A stretch of DNA of 64,000 nt from Catonia carolina (taxonomy: Eukaryota > Arthropoda > Insecta > Hemiptera > Achilidae), in assembly GCA_035578175.1 (NCBI GenBank), contig JAQMRL010000003.1:28034672-28098671 (forward strand), in the 5' to 3' direction. Both the position numbers and the translations under genes were made by a program. A model generated the notes under the pieces. That model was given only the letters and a program-made list of their open reading frames with translations. It did no database searches and had not been told where the DNA came from. Shown in pieces: positions 35,548 through 47,300 of the stretch; the stretch's first letter is position 1; every line of letters starts with the position of its first letter.

Positions 35548-38500
35548 CTTGTATGTGTACTTGTAAACTATAGCTGTATGTCTGCATACCAGCATATCAC
35601 GTCATTCACATTAGCATCAGTATTATAATAGCATATAGTATTACAATATTGTAATAGCAGTATATAGTATATATTATTATCGATTGATTTATATATCAAC
35701 GATTTTCGATTCTTTTGTAAAATTTTATTGTAATTTCTTCCAACGCCTTAGAGCAATTTACTTAGCTGGCGGTTATTATAAAGCCAAACACCACCAGTGG
35801 GGCTCAAACCCTAAGGTCGAAACTTGTTAAATTGCATTTTAACGCTTAACATTTCTTTAATTCAGACAAATTATTTTCAAATCATTTTTGTATAATAGAA
35901 AAACAAATTAAAATATTTGAAATTTAAACATAAACAAAATAGCAATATAAACAAGAATTTTGATTTTTTAATTTTGGTAAATAAACTAACTAGAAATTAA
36001 ACATTTGACAAAAATTCACACAAAATTAACAAAAGAAATAAGTAGTTATATTTTAGAAACACTATAGTTGAAAATATCAGTAACAATAAAGATGCTAAAA
36101 ATTATAACAATTTATTCTTGTGAAAAATGTTTCAAGAATTTTCTTTTCAAGAGTAATTTTTTGTGTTTTATTTCCTTTTTTAATAAACTACACGGGTGAG
36201 TTGTTTAATAAGATTGACCTCTTTTCCAAGTAATCCAAATATTCTTTCGTAATTTCACACTTGCGTCAATTTATTTTGTCCCTCCAAACGAATATTTTAT
36301 TCTCACTTTTACATGTATGATTCAAAAGACAACCTTCTTTTTTTTATTTAAATCTCATTGCTTTTATCTTATGCTTTATTATTTTTCTTTCTTAAAATTG
36401 TTTCTCTTTTCATTCAAATCTAAAGTAGGAAATCGTAAATCAAACCGACTAAAAAGAAATCTTGTTTTACGTTGTTCTTTCTTTCAATAAGGAAAAATGA
36501 AAATCTTTCTCAAGATTTCCTTTAATTCGAATTGCATCAATAAAATCGGAAAGAATAACATCAGTAAACTATTCTTATCATTGCTTATTTTAACAGAAAA
36601 CCAGTTAATGAAATTTTTCGAATTCTCCATAAGGAAAACTCAGATACAATCTTGTTACTCCAGATTTTTTAATTAAATTCGATGAAGTTTTTCCATGAAA
36701 GTACATTGTTTAAATTGAAATTTTCCTTTGATACAAGATTTTCTCCCGTTCCTTTAAAACAGATGGGTTTTTGATAGGGTAAAAATAGATTATTTAGATT
36801 TAAAAGAAGTGGAAGCAGGTGAAGCATGTCTGTGAATTCTCTTTTGAGTTTTATTTTGAAACCAATTTTCTAATAAAGTTTTCCAGATTAAGTTGAAATA
36901 CATTGTCAAGATAATCAATAAACCTCCAATTAATTAATTTTATTCGCGCTGATTTATTTGCCACACCTAACGAAGATATTAATTAAAAATTCCTAATTCT
37001 ATTCAAAATTCAAACAATTGTTTACATGTGCATTTTCCTCTTTGTATATGTGGATAATATTTTTAGTTGAAATTTATATAACATATAAAATTCAATTATG
37101 TTGCTGACTACGTATAAAACATGTTTTTATACTATAACAAGATACCACCATGCCGTACAACCCCAAACCTCAAGAATCAAAAAATTTTTGTTCGGATTAT
37201 TATACCTTAGTCTCATTTTTATGATTCAATTTCCTCAGATTCAATTTTATGGTGCTAGATACTTGTCTTCATCCTTTTGTTTCCAGGAAAGATTTTTCCG
37301 AGGCATAACAGATAAAATTTAAGGTGGGCCTAAAAATTACTTGGATTTTTTCATACATACCAACTCAGCACCAATGCTTCCCCCCAGCCTACTTTACTTC
37401 ACAGCCTACATTTATGTTTGCTACTTCATGAAACTTCCCGATGGTAGGAGACTGTCTAGGAGTAATTCCAGTCGAAGCACTTCAGGTACAACAAGTACTT
37501 CAGGTGCTAAAGGAAATAGGGGTGTGAATAGTTCTTGGAGGAGATTGTCAGTCAGTTTTCTGTTCGTGGTCGACCGGAACAGATATGTTTTCCTATTTAT
37601 TGTGGAAGAAGAAGAGATCTGTTATATACTGTGGTAATTATACAATTATATAGAAACGCTAATATATAAAAGAAATTGGTAGAATTTCAGTGCTATCTAG
37701 CTGACTCGTGAGAATTAATTCGCACAATAATTTTAATTGGTGTATTAATTTATTCTTAACAACTAATATCACAATTACATTAACATTTAGTCTTATTTCT
37801 AGATGTTTTTATTAGGGTTATCTATGAATTAAGATGTGCATCTAAATCAATTTTATTTCCGTTACCATAAGGAACCTTAAAAACAAATTTTCAATTTTAT
37901 AAGGTTGCGACCAGAATAACAGCACCATCGAAAGTTTAATTCATTATTTTATAATTTACTTTACAAAATCTTGTTACGCTTTCACCAATTTTAATTTTCG
38001 GATTATTTTCAGAATCTCGAAAGTGTTCTTTTTACAACCTTTTCAACCAAATAAATTTTATTTAAATAAATTTTATTGGTAGAACTATGTATTTAGGAAA
38101 ATTCTCTATTTAAAATATATTGGACCAGATTTTACGTTTTGTATATTATTCTTATGATAGTGTATTATGTAGTAAAATAATCTAACCTAATTAACTGTAT
38201 GCAAAACTTGAGTAAAAATTATATTCTGTGAAATTACGCTTCGGTTTATATTTATTTTTTCTCATTATACAGAAATGAAACTTCAATGTTTATGCAAACA
38301 TTCAGATGAATTCATTAGAAGTGATTTTTGTTATTTTTTAAATTAAAAACCTCGTGCTTTAATTAAAGAAAAAGTTTATCAACAGTACTACAAATACGGG
38401 AACTCTACATTGCAAAACTAAAATTTTCAGAAGATGTTGCAAAGAAAAAAATAAGTTATTATTATTATTAAAAAGTAACGTTATTGAAAGCAAACAAATA

Positions 38501-39904
38501 AAAATAGGTCTGAAAATTTATTTTAGTGTATTACCTGCTACAAAATATTCCTGTTAATTTATGATGAAATAAAAATTTAACAGCCATTGAGGCAAACTTC
38601 ATTTAAGTAGCTATAGGCTAATTTTAAAAACTTAAGTAAGGTTTAATTAGAGTAAGAACATAAAGTAAGTAAAATGAGTTTATTGTGAGAGTAGTGGAAG
38701 TAAAGATAGAAGAGGAAATGTTAAGCAACACTACAAACATCCTCTTTATTGTAATAGTAGTAGTTGTAATAAGAAGAGAAGCAATAGTAAAGGTAGACTT
38801 GAGGAGCCACTACTGCGTTTACTTACAACAAAGATCACCAGGGGCGCCTCCGTCCTCCACTTTCCCGCCTTATTAGCGAATTGGCGCGTTCCAACCCGTC
38901 CTCTTATGTTCGTTTGCTATTGTTTCAACCGTTTCTGCCCTCTCCAAACTCCCTCTAGAACATTGGGCAAACGGTGCCGTAATTACAGACTTACACCACC
39001 TAAACATCGCTGTATTAGTTGTAGGAAACTCCCCGCAATCTTCTCTTCAAGACAGTCTCTCTTAATTAATATTTAGATTGGATTTCCTATTCAAACATAG
39101 TTTACCACTATTGTTGAAACTACTGTACCATATTTCCTTTTTCATTGTGTATAAATAATTACTATTCATTTCTCTGTTATCAGATTTATCACAGTTGCAT
39201 GGTCATTGTGTAAAATCTTTGTACCATAAAGCAAGTAGTTTAACTGATGTAGAACTACAAGTCTGTTACAGGTGCTAGTTAAGGTTAGTTGTCAATTTTC
39301 TACTGTGCTACTTTAAGATCAACTGGAAAAATATTACGAACATGATTTATGAAACTATTTAGTTTAACTCGTCTTCTACAAAGTTGCCATGCACAGGTTT
39401 TTACAAATGTTTTAAAAATATTTGGAATTAAATGTTTAAAATTGCTACTGTGGCTTGTTTAGTCATGAAAATTAGTTAAGCAATATAGAAGTTTTCTGTG
39501 ACTCTTTATGCAGTCATATAAACATAATAGTACAAAATTAAATTACGTTGGATAATCTGTATTTGAAAAAGCATCTTTTCTTCCTATCGCACGTGAGCAA
39601 CTTATTTTTAATTTCGTAGGTACCAGACGCTTAAGGGTAACCCTTGAATTAATATTTAAGGTTCCGTCTTTTTCACCAACGTACCAATGTGGCTGTTTTA
39701 ACAATTAAACATAATGTTAATAGCTGTATCAATCTCAATAATACTAGAAGAAATTCTTCTGTTCCAAAAAACCTACGTTTTAGGTTACTTGATGATGATC
39801 ATAAAGGAACATCTCCATTTTAATTTTTTAAACATTGACATACTAATAAAAACTGTGAACATCAAGGTTCGAGATTAGTACAAGTTTTCTTTCTTGTTCG
39901 TCCT
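35548..39904. other. AT-rich presumed intron
   Basis: Long low-GC stretch. The + frame at 37341-37637 contains a Ser/Thr-rich run (SRSNSSRSTSGTTSTSG) but lacks splice-site or family support. A short GC-rich patch lies at 38830-38900. Confidence 0.55.
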
Positions 39905-40705
39905 TTTTTTACTTTATCTTGCTCTACATGAATATACAAGGAAGGTACCTAAGTTGTTTTCATGTTAATTTTTCAAAATCGAGTTTACACCAAAAATACA
40001 CGTCTTTAGGCCCCTTGAACCCAATAAAAATGTTTTTGCGATTAGTCTGTCTGTGTGCATCTGTGTACTCGCGCACGCGCGCGACTGTGTGTGTGTCTGT
40101 GAACAAAATAGCTCAAGAACGGAATATCGTACAACGTTGAAACTTGTAACTTAAGTTAGGTACTACAAAGACACCCGACATGAACATTTTCGTCAAAATC
40201 GGTCAACCGAAAGTAGTACTAGTTTATTCGCGCAATTTTTCACTTTTTTGCGATTTTCTCAAAAATGGCTACTACGATTTTGTTTAAAATTGTCTTATTT
40301 ACTAAATTGTTTGTGCTCTATAAAAATAAGATAAGCGCTACGTCTGCTGAAATTTGTGGGGCTATCCTTTCGTGGTAAAACGTTGATATTTTTTTATATA
40401 TCTTTTAAAATAATATGTATTTAAAGACAAAAGTGTAGTATAATAATAGTAAAAGTTGTAGAAAATTAAAATACCTACAACTTTACTTTTAAGTATTTTT
40501 TCTGCAGAGCCCTAGTTTAGCGTCAATTCGTAATTTACAGTATTTTCAATTTCTTCAGAGTTTAAGTTTCATTTTGCGTCATTGACTCATAATTAAAATT
40601 AGGTTGTTTTACATTTTACATTGTTTACTGATACTATGGGTTATAGATTACTTGCATTGGCAAGATAAAGTCGTGCGAGTGTTTCACCCCAGATTTTTTA
40701 TTTTT
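39905..40705 (+). repeat. Family B element, single-unit subtype
   Basis: Starts at actttatcttgc (39911-39922) and has the matching inverted motif gcaagataaagt (40660-40671). Internal blocks: tgttttcatgttaatttttc, a GT/CG-rich microsatellite near 40070-40100, aatcggtcaaccgaaagtag, cacttttttgcgattttctc, tcgtaatttacag. It encodes nothing recognisable. The conserved outer segment tgcgagtgtttcaccccaga follows the right motif. Confidence 0.8.
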
Positions 40706-40875
40706 TTTTTAATTTTGTTTAACGTCCGACTGTTCTGCAATTTACTGCTAATGCAGACGGTAAAGGATGAAATGATTTTTTTGTATCGTATGAAAATATG
40801 CCGTGCCTGAATGGGATTCGAACCCAAGACCGCATGATGAGAGGCGAGCACGGTACTAACTACGCCAATGCGGCG
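40690..40875 (-). mobile_element. SINE-1, antisense, at the end of a family B copy
   Basis: Same tRNA-derived family: T run at 40690-40710, antisense B box gggattcgaacccaagac near 40812, head ending at gcggc near 40873. It is inserted just past the conserved right end of the family B repeat. Beyond its 5' end the first ~17 bp of the SINE head reappear in inverted orientation (see findings). Confidence 0.85.
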
Positions 40876-40888
40876 TAGTTGGTAACGG

Positions 40889-40921
40889 AGAGTTAGCCTA
40901 TTTTTTTAATAGGCTAACTCT
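40889..40921. repeat. 12-bp-arm hairpin
   Basis: agagttagccta / taggctaactct around a T-rich loop, directly beside the 5' end of an antisense SINE. Confidence 0.88.
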
Positions 40922-41414
40922 TTTTCAGAGGTCTTAATAATGTTTGTTTTGTGTGTACTACTTATTTTCTTGTTACTATTTCCTCTAATTATTTTAACTT
41001 TATTATGACTTTTTAAAGACTCTGCAATGTTTAACCTTTTGTTGCATAATTATTATAAGGTAAGTTATTAGTGTCTTATTGTTCAGATACTCTGTTTTTA
41101 CATTGAAATAAATAGCAGATTTTGAACTTACATGTAGTTATGTCGCTAATAATTAATTGAATGGCTGAAAATAAGAACGTTGCAACTGATAAAATTGACA
41201 AAAGTGAAGTTTCAGTCAAATACGTTTTATAAATCCTCTATTTGATCATAATAGTGACTTCTAACGGGTAGAATTGTAACTAAAATCTCGGAAATTCTTG
41301 AAACAAAATCGTCATGCAGTGAAAAATCGTTATACAGTTAAGAATCAGATGGTATGTTTCACTTTCTGTAAAAATTAGTTTTTGTTATTGTGACGTTTTT
41401 CCGTTGACCCATTC

Positions 41415-41455
41415 AATTGTTGATGCGACCTAAAATAAATAAATATAAAAATACA
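41415..41455 (+). mobile_element. SINE-1 3' tail fragment
   Basis: The stretch gttgatgcgacctaaaataa with an A/T-rich tail (aataaatataaaaata) matches the SINE-1 3' end. The head is missing. Confidence 0.5.
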
Positions 41456-41532
41456 ATTCCATGCATTAAAACGGCAGTAAATCTCATGGAATATTAGTTA
41501 TGATCGTTCATATTTGCTGAAGTCATATGATA

Positions 41533-41560
41533 TACAACCCCTTTGCATGAAGGGGTTGTA
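41533..41560. repeat. 11-bp-arm hairpin
   Basis: tacaacccctt / aaggggttgta around the loop tgcatg; GC-rich for this region. Confidence 0.88.
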
Positions 41561-42029
41561 AGACTATAATCAAGTCAATGTTCCCCACACTCTAACAAAA
41601 ATTTCATCCTACGTTTCAAGTTCTAATAATCGCTTAAAAAATTTGTTCTATCGGAAATCCGTTTCAACTGATAAAATCAGTGCGCTATTTGTTCTACAAT
41701 GACTACTGTGCTGTGCAACTTAAAAATTCAATTGATAATATTATTTCATTAGATCCATTTCATCAGAGTCGAGCCTCGTTTAAGCTAACAAGCTTCAGGG
41801 CTTTAAAAATGCTTTAATTTAAAGTGTATTTTTTAAACACTTCTTTTTTTTGTTTAGGAATGAAAAGTTTAATTCTCATATCTTTTATTTTTTAACTGGC
41901 TAGGGTTTTTTTAGGCTCTGTATCTAATTAACTTACTGTTTGTTATGAATTTTGTAATTAAAATTATACTATTTTTTTAATCCCTGATATATGTACGTTG
42001 TAATCTGTGTAATTTTAAAACTAAATGAC

Positions 42030-42315
42030 CCAAGGAGATGAGAATGATATATGTATGACGTGTAAATTAGTCAATTTATTAAGTTAATTAGTCTTGCACA
42101 GACTCAGGCCGAACATTCCTGAGACAGTATAGTTGAGTCTAACTAAAATCTAACCATCAAAGTACACCCTGTAACCACTATGTAGTAATAAAATCAGTAT
42201 AAAAGTAACTACCTTTTTAGGATTCGAACTACACAACATTCGTCTCCGAAAATTAATTGTTTAACTGATTACTCGTGGCGATGACTTTACTACTAGCCTT
42301 ACCGAGGGGTTGAAT
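42030..42315 (-). mobile_element. SINE-2 copy, antisense
   Basis: Reverse complement of the family: tail side near 42030-42060 (tatgacgtgtaaattag), body with aaagtacaccctgtaaccac, degraded head near 42290-42310 (gccttaccgagg). Confidence 0.7.
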
Positions 42316-42355
42316 GTTTTTTAATAAATAAAATAATAATCAAAAAACTACACAA

Positions 42356-42395
42356 AACATCAAATTATAGTCTAGTTATACTATAATTTGATGTT
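42356..42395. repeat. Perfect 15-bp-arm hairpin
   Basis: aacatcaaattatag (42356-42370) and its exact reverse complement (42381-42395) around a 10-bp loop. Confidence 0.9.
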
Positions 42396-42684
42396 CATAA
42401 TACTTTATATTATTGTTTTTTAAGTAGATTTATATTGTTGTTTGTTATAAGGCCAATTTAAAACTGCGATAAACAATAACTTTTTAACATTAACTTTTTT
42501 AACTTTATTTATTAAACGAAATACATTAACATTAACATTTTTACTGATTCCCGCATAGGACAAGCCTGTGCGCGGGAATAAGTTGTACATTATTATACTA
42601 TAAATTATTTGTCAGTAATTACTAAAATTATTTTTAACAATTTTTATTACACAGCTTACTGAAACGTAATCTAGTTATAAAATT

Positions 42685-43096
42685 TGTGTTGGTTAGGTCA
42701 ACAGCTAAAAGGCTGATTTAAACCTCTAGAGGTTTTACTAAGTAAAAACGAGGAGTGAGGTGTACTTTTACAGTACTGTACTTTTACTTTTGCCTTGCTC
42801 ATTAAGCCGAAAGAGTATGCTTATCAGCATGCCAGGCTCTCCGAAAAGCACCCACTTTCACCCTCCAAATGACACCTTCACTTCATTCACCACAGGGTTT
42901 GGCTGTATAGTGAAATTCATTACTCTCAGAGGAGATAACTCTGAGTAGTGTCTTTTACACCTCTACCTCTTCTGTTCTTAAATAGTTCAGTCATATAATT
43001 GGCTGACTACGTGATAAGAAAAATAACGTTTTTTAGTAGCCCTGGAATTAACAGATCGAGTGCAACTAATTTAACACCACCTGCCAGTTATGGGCA
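42685..43096 (-). repeat. Family A retroposon, nearly full length
   Basis: Antisense; tgtgttggttaggtcaacag through ccacctgccagttatgggca. A small internal change adds gtacttttacagtactgtac near 42762. Confidence 0.9.
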
Positions 43097-43999
43097 ATTA
43101 TAAAATTTACAAATTTACAGTTTTATAAATTTACAAACAATTAAAATTTACAATGTTATAAAATTTACTTATAAAACCAACATTAATAGTCCTACTTTAT
43201 TAAAGAAAATTCACGCTGTTATGTGCAAAAAATCCGCCAAGCTCATTAAAACACTATGTAGGGTACAAACTATTATACAAGACCCTTATTCATTATTTAT
43301 TTATTATTTTTAAGAGATCACGGATTACATTTTTCAAGAATTAAATATATAAATACAAAAGGAATCCTAGTAAAATTCGGATTGAAATTTATTTAAAATT
43401 ATAGGATAATTTTGATAATTTTCTGATTATTAAAAGACAAGCTTAAAATAAAATTTATCCTTTTCCCAAGCCTCTATTTTTTCTGTCAATATCATTGTGA
43501 TTATGATTGGTAAGTCCTTTTGCTCTACCTCTGAGGTTGGCTGACGAAAGGTGCATATCTACTCCTCAGATGTTCATTCGATACAGGACGTGACTGTCCA
43601 CAGCAATCCTCATAGGTTATTCCATACATGCAGTGAGTACTACTGAAAGAGTATGCTTACCGAGATAACGATGTTGTAACATTACAAATTTTATAACATT
43701 TTTATGCTGAATCCTCACACATCGCAGTGATCTTATCATCATAAATTTTGTAGGCCTACTAAAAAACACTTTGTAGTTGTTATATGTCTGAAAGAATTTG
43801 TTTTAAAACCAACTTTAATTCACAAACACGAATGCACCATCTAGGTGCGGAAAAATTAAGTTATTTACCAAGTTAACTTATTTACCAATAAAACGATAAG
43901 TATAAATCTTTTTTTGACTCTTTCAATTGAAATTTAGTACCTGTTATTATATTAATACAACAATTCTAAATAAGAAGCTAATGTTCCAAAACTTGATTT
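43097..43999. other. Presumed intron, no gene seen
   Basis: AT-rich, with one less AT-rich block at 43480-43680 that I could not identify. Confidence 0.5.
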
Positions 44000-44470
44000 A
44001 CTTGAAGGAGCGCGCAGTCATCATCACCACAGTCCTACAGTTGGCCAAGAAAATCTCTTGGCCAGAGACGCTTCAAAACGTCTGAGCATCCGGTATCCCC
44101 CTAGTGTACATGTTTTGTATGACAGGGTTGTCATGTAATTCAAATTTGTCATGCATCGTCTTGTATAGTTGTTTCGCGACATCAATTACGTATGGGATTT
44201 GTAAGTCTTTGTGCAACATTGAGTTTGTGATGTAAAAGAGGCATTGCGTTATCGTTCGTATAATCTTGTTCTGAATCGCTTGTATACGTTTCGTGTGTGA
44301 AGGTTTAGCAGATCTCCAAAGTTGAATTCCATATGTCCAGATTGGTCTTAAAATTGTCTTGAAGATTGTTAATTTGTGTAACGTGTTTAATTTAGAACGT
44401 CTATCGAGTAAGCGTTTCAGTTGATAGAAGCATGTTTTGAGTTTGTGGCGTGTGTGTGTAACATGTGCGT
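44000..44470 (-). pseudogene. Jockey-type LINE reverse transcriptase C-terminus, long open frame
   Basis: Minus strand open for ~130 codons with no ATG near its start: CFYQLKRLLDRRSKLNTLHK, LTIFKTILRPIWTYGIQLWR, IQAIQNKIIRTITQCLLYIT, MLHKDLQIPYVIDVAKQLYK, ending RGIPDAQTF with a stop near 44076. SKL...KL...K.ILRPIWTYGIQLW is the jockey-clade C-terminal block. Few lesions, so a younger insertion than the others. The 3' tail was not identified. Confidence 0.87.
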
Positions 44471-45797
44471 TTCATGTGTAATGAGACAAATTTAATGCAC
44501 ACCTGGTGTTGTTTACATTTGAGTCTATTTAAATAAATCTGAATAATTCCAGCTGATTAAGATAAATATTTAAAAAAATTATTTAATTTTCATTAACAAA
44601 ATATGGTTACTAGGCAACTAAGAAGAAGAAAAGACTTTTGTAAATTATTTTAATGGGACGTGAAACCTGAAGAAAAGAACGTGTTTTTTTCTAATTAAGC
44701 GTCCCATTTAGTCATTTAGTTTTTTTTATTATGTTGTTCATACATTTACTGTTTAAAAATAATAATAAAATGCACATAAGAAGATAAATAGTTTATCCAG
44801 CAATGTTCATGCTTATAAAAGAGATAATTCATTCCATTTGTAATCATAATGATAAATTTTCAATGGCAGATGCATGAAAACATTGATGGAGATATTCATC
44901 TAATAAAATAGTTAAAAGAAATACTTGAATTGTTAAAGTTTGTGAAAACAGATAAAATTAAGATACGTATCAAATTAAACTATTGAAATATTAAGACATT
45001 AATAATTATAAATGTATGTATGTTATAACTAACAATGTTGTCATTAGATTTTTATCATTCAAACCAAATAAAATCAGCAAATTGAATTTTACAGTATTAA
45101 GAACTGCAACATTATTTAAAAAAATTGTGCTTAAATAATGAAACTTGTGATTATAATCATGAAAATATATTAAATAAATAAAATCATAATGTATTAATGT
45201 GAATGATGTTTTATTGAACGAAATAAGGAACAAGTTAAATGGAGAAATAATAAAATCGAACTTGAGAACTGATACAACCAATAAAGAAAGCAATATTAAC
45301 AAATTATATTACAAATTTGGCTAATTCCTCGTGGGGATACCTAGAGGAGTAATTTAATTTACTACAAATTTGTCATACCCTTGTGGGGAATAAATCGTTT
45401 TACTACACATGTAAGTTTTCTGTCCAAGTATAAATCTAAAATAATTTCGTATTTTTCTCTTGCGGCCCCTGTTAAATGATTTTTCTAACGATTTGGCTGT
45501 AAGAAATACTTTTTCTTATAGCTACATTGCAGCAACCAACCTAAAAACAGAAAATATTGATAAAAACCAGTACAGCAAGAGTTAGCTGTGACTAAATTCA
45601 ATTTCCAACTGAAGGTTGTTAGACTTTCGAAATTAGATAAGCACCAAAGTTATTTACAATAAAAAACACTATTTATCAATATTTGAAGTATAAGACATTC
45701 AATTTGAAATATATCGAATTTATGTAGTATTTATAGTTTTTACTTTTATTTTATATATTGTGAATAAAATATTAAATTCTTCAAAGGGTAAATAATT

Positions 45798-45861
45798 ATG
45801 CTATAATGTTTAATAAATTAATGTCAACTAAATATTTATAATTTATTAAACATTTTAGCAT
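45798..45861. repeat. 23-bp-arm inverted repeat
   Basis: 45798-45820 (atgctataatgtttaataaa...) and 45839-45861 are reverse complements with a single mismatch; 18-bp spacer. Confidence 0.9.
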
Positions 45862-45994
45862 ACATGCACCGTTTAAAAAATTTTTATTTTATTATTGTAA
45901 AATAAGTAATAAAAACCACCAGAACGGTGAAAAAGTAAGTAAGAATAGCTTACGGAATGAGGAGTGCTTTCGTGGTATTACCACATCGTCAACC

Positions 45995-46140
45995 TGTTAT
46001 AATATTTAAATACACATATACACATATTACACATACATGTACATGAATACACACATACATATTCACATGCACATTACACTGTTACACACACATAATACAA
46101 TGTGTGTAATGTGTATTTATAGATACACACATTCACATAA
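45995..46140. repeat. AC-rich low-complexity tract
   Basis: Degenerate acacat/acatac repeats on both strands, with an internal fold (acacattac... / gtaatgtgt). Confidence 0.8.
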
Positions 46141-47044
46141 TTTACTTTTCAGTTAATTAACCTCCTCTATTGTCATGACGACTATTAGGCTACAATAATA
46201 TTTTGTTAAAACTATAATAATATTTTCATTTAATAGTAAAATAGAAAATATTTTTATATTATATGAAATAAATACACAGATATGTTTTTTACATACAGAA
46301 ATAATTGAAGTATTTAGGTCCATATTTTTACTTTGTGTAAAACATCATTCTGTCAATCAAACATTTTCGTTACTGTATTAAACGATTAAATGCGCATAAA
46401 GTTACAAAGTTTATCATAATAAATGTAAAATATTCAACGTTCAAAAATCAAATTTTAGGGACCATTTACTTTCAACGTAAATTAAAATGACACACCATTA
46501 AATTTTATTAGAAACCAGAATGAATTCAAATAGTAGACCTTCAAAACAGTTATTATTATGATAAATAATTCATACCCCTAACCAGTATTGTATATAATCT
46601 CTGAAAACTCGAAAATTTAAAGCGAAAGTTGTACTACAATAAAATAATATCTATCTTTAGAATTGTTTGTTCTTGCTTTGGATTATAAAAGGTAGCTTAG
46701 TCAGCCGGGTTTTTATTAAAGCAATATTTATTTACGTTTTCAAATGAAAAAGATTTTCGAACGAAATTCCTTTCCTTCTTTGTTTAGATTATATTTTCTT
46801 GCTTTTTCGTTGAAATATAAAATGACTCCAACTCATCGCTTAAATTAAAAAAATAAAATATAGCAACTGTAAAATATAAAGTAATTCAAATGTACCGTTT
46901 TTACTTACGTTAACCGTCTGTTAGCTATCTTTTATCACTTTAAGAACAATATTTTGGTTTTTTTCATCTCTTCACGGCATAGACTACAAAGCCTATTCCG
47001 GCATCAGAATTTTTTTTCATTAAAAATTATATTTAAAATAAACG

Positions 47045-47300
47045 ATTCTCAATGTTGTTGAGGTCTTTCCAAGCTTCCTCCTTCTTCAGCCCTCTACAAT
47101 GGAACCTGTTTTGCAATTCTGTTATCCTTCATTCTTCAAAGATACCTCATTGCAATAATTACTGATTCTCTCGTTTACACTAATTGCCTGCAGCTCATGC
47201 CACATATTACGATTTTGAATGTTTTCCACCTTTTGTAAGGTCTCTTTAAAATGCACCTCCACCGTTTCCAATTTAAGTTTACTTCTCCCTGAAGGAACCA
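47045..47300 (-). pseudogene. RTE-type LINE C-terminal fragment
   Basis: Minus strand: QKVENIQNRNMWHELQAISV, NERISNYCNEV, RMKDNRIAKQVP, then GGSLERPQQ. Matches RN.D(M/I)..EL...S.NE.I..Y and RM.DNRI.KQV..Y.P.G.RSLGRP; frames change twice. Confidence 0.7.

Noticed and set aside
37341..37637. Ser/Thr-rich + frame as a possible host exon
   Set aside because: No convincing acceptor/donor pair and hydrophobic AT-driven ends; not supported as coding.
46020..46140. CRISPR-like or satellite array
   Set aside because: Only degenerate AC-rich microsatellite; no regular repeat-spacer pattern, and the genome is eukaryotic.
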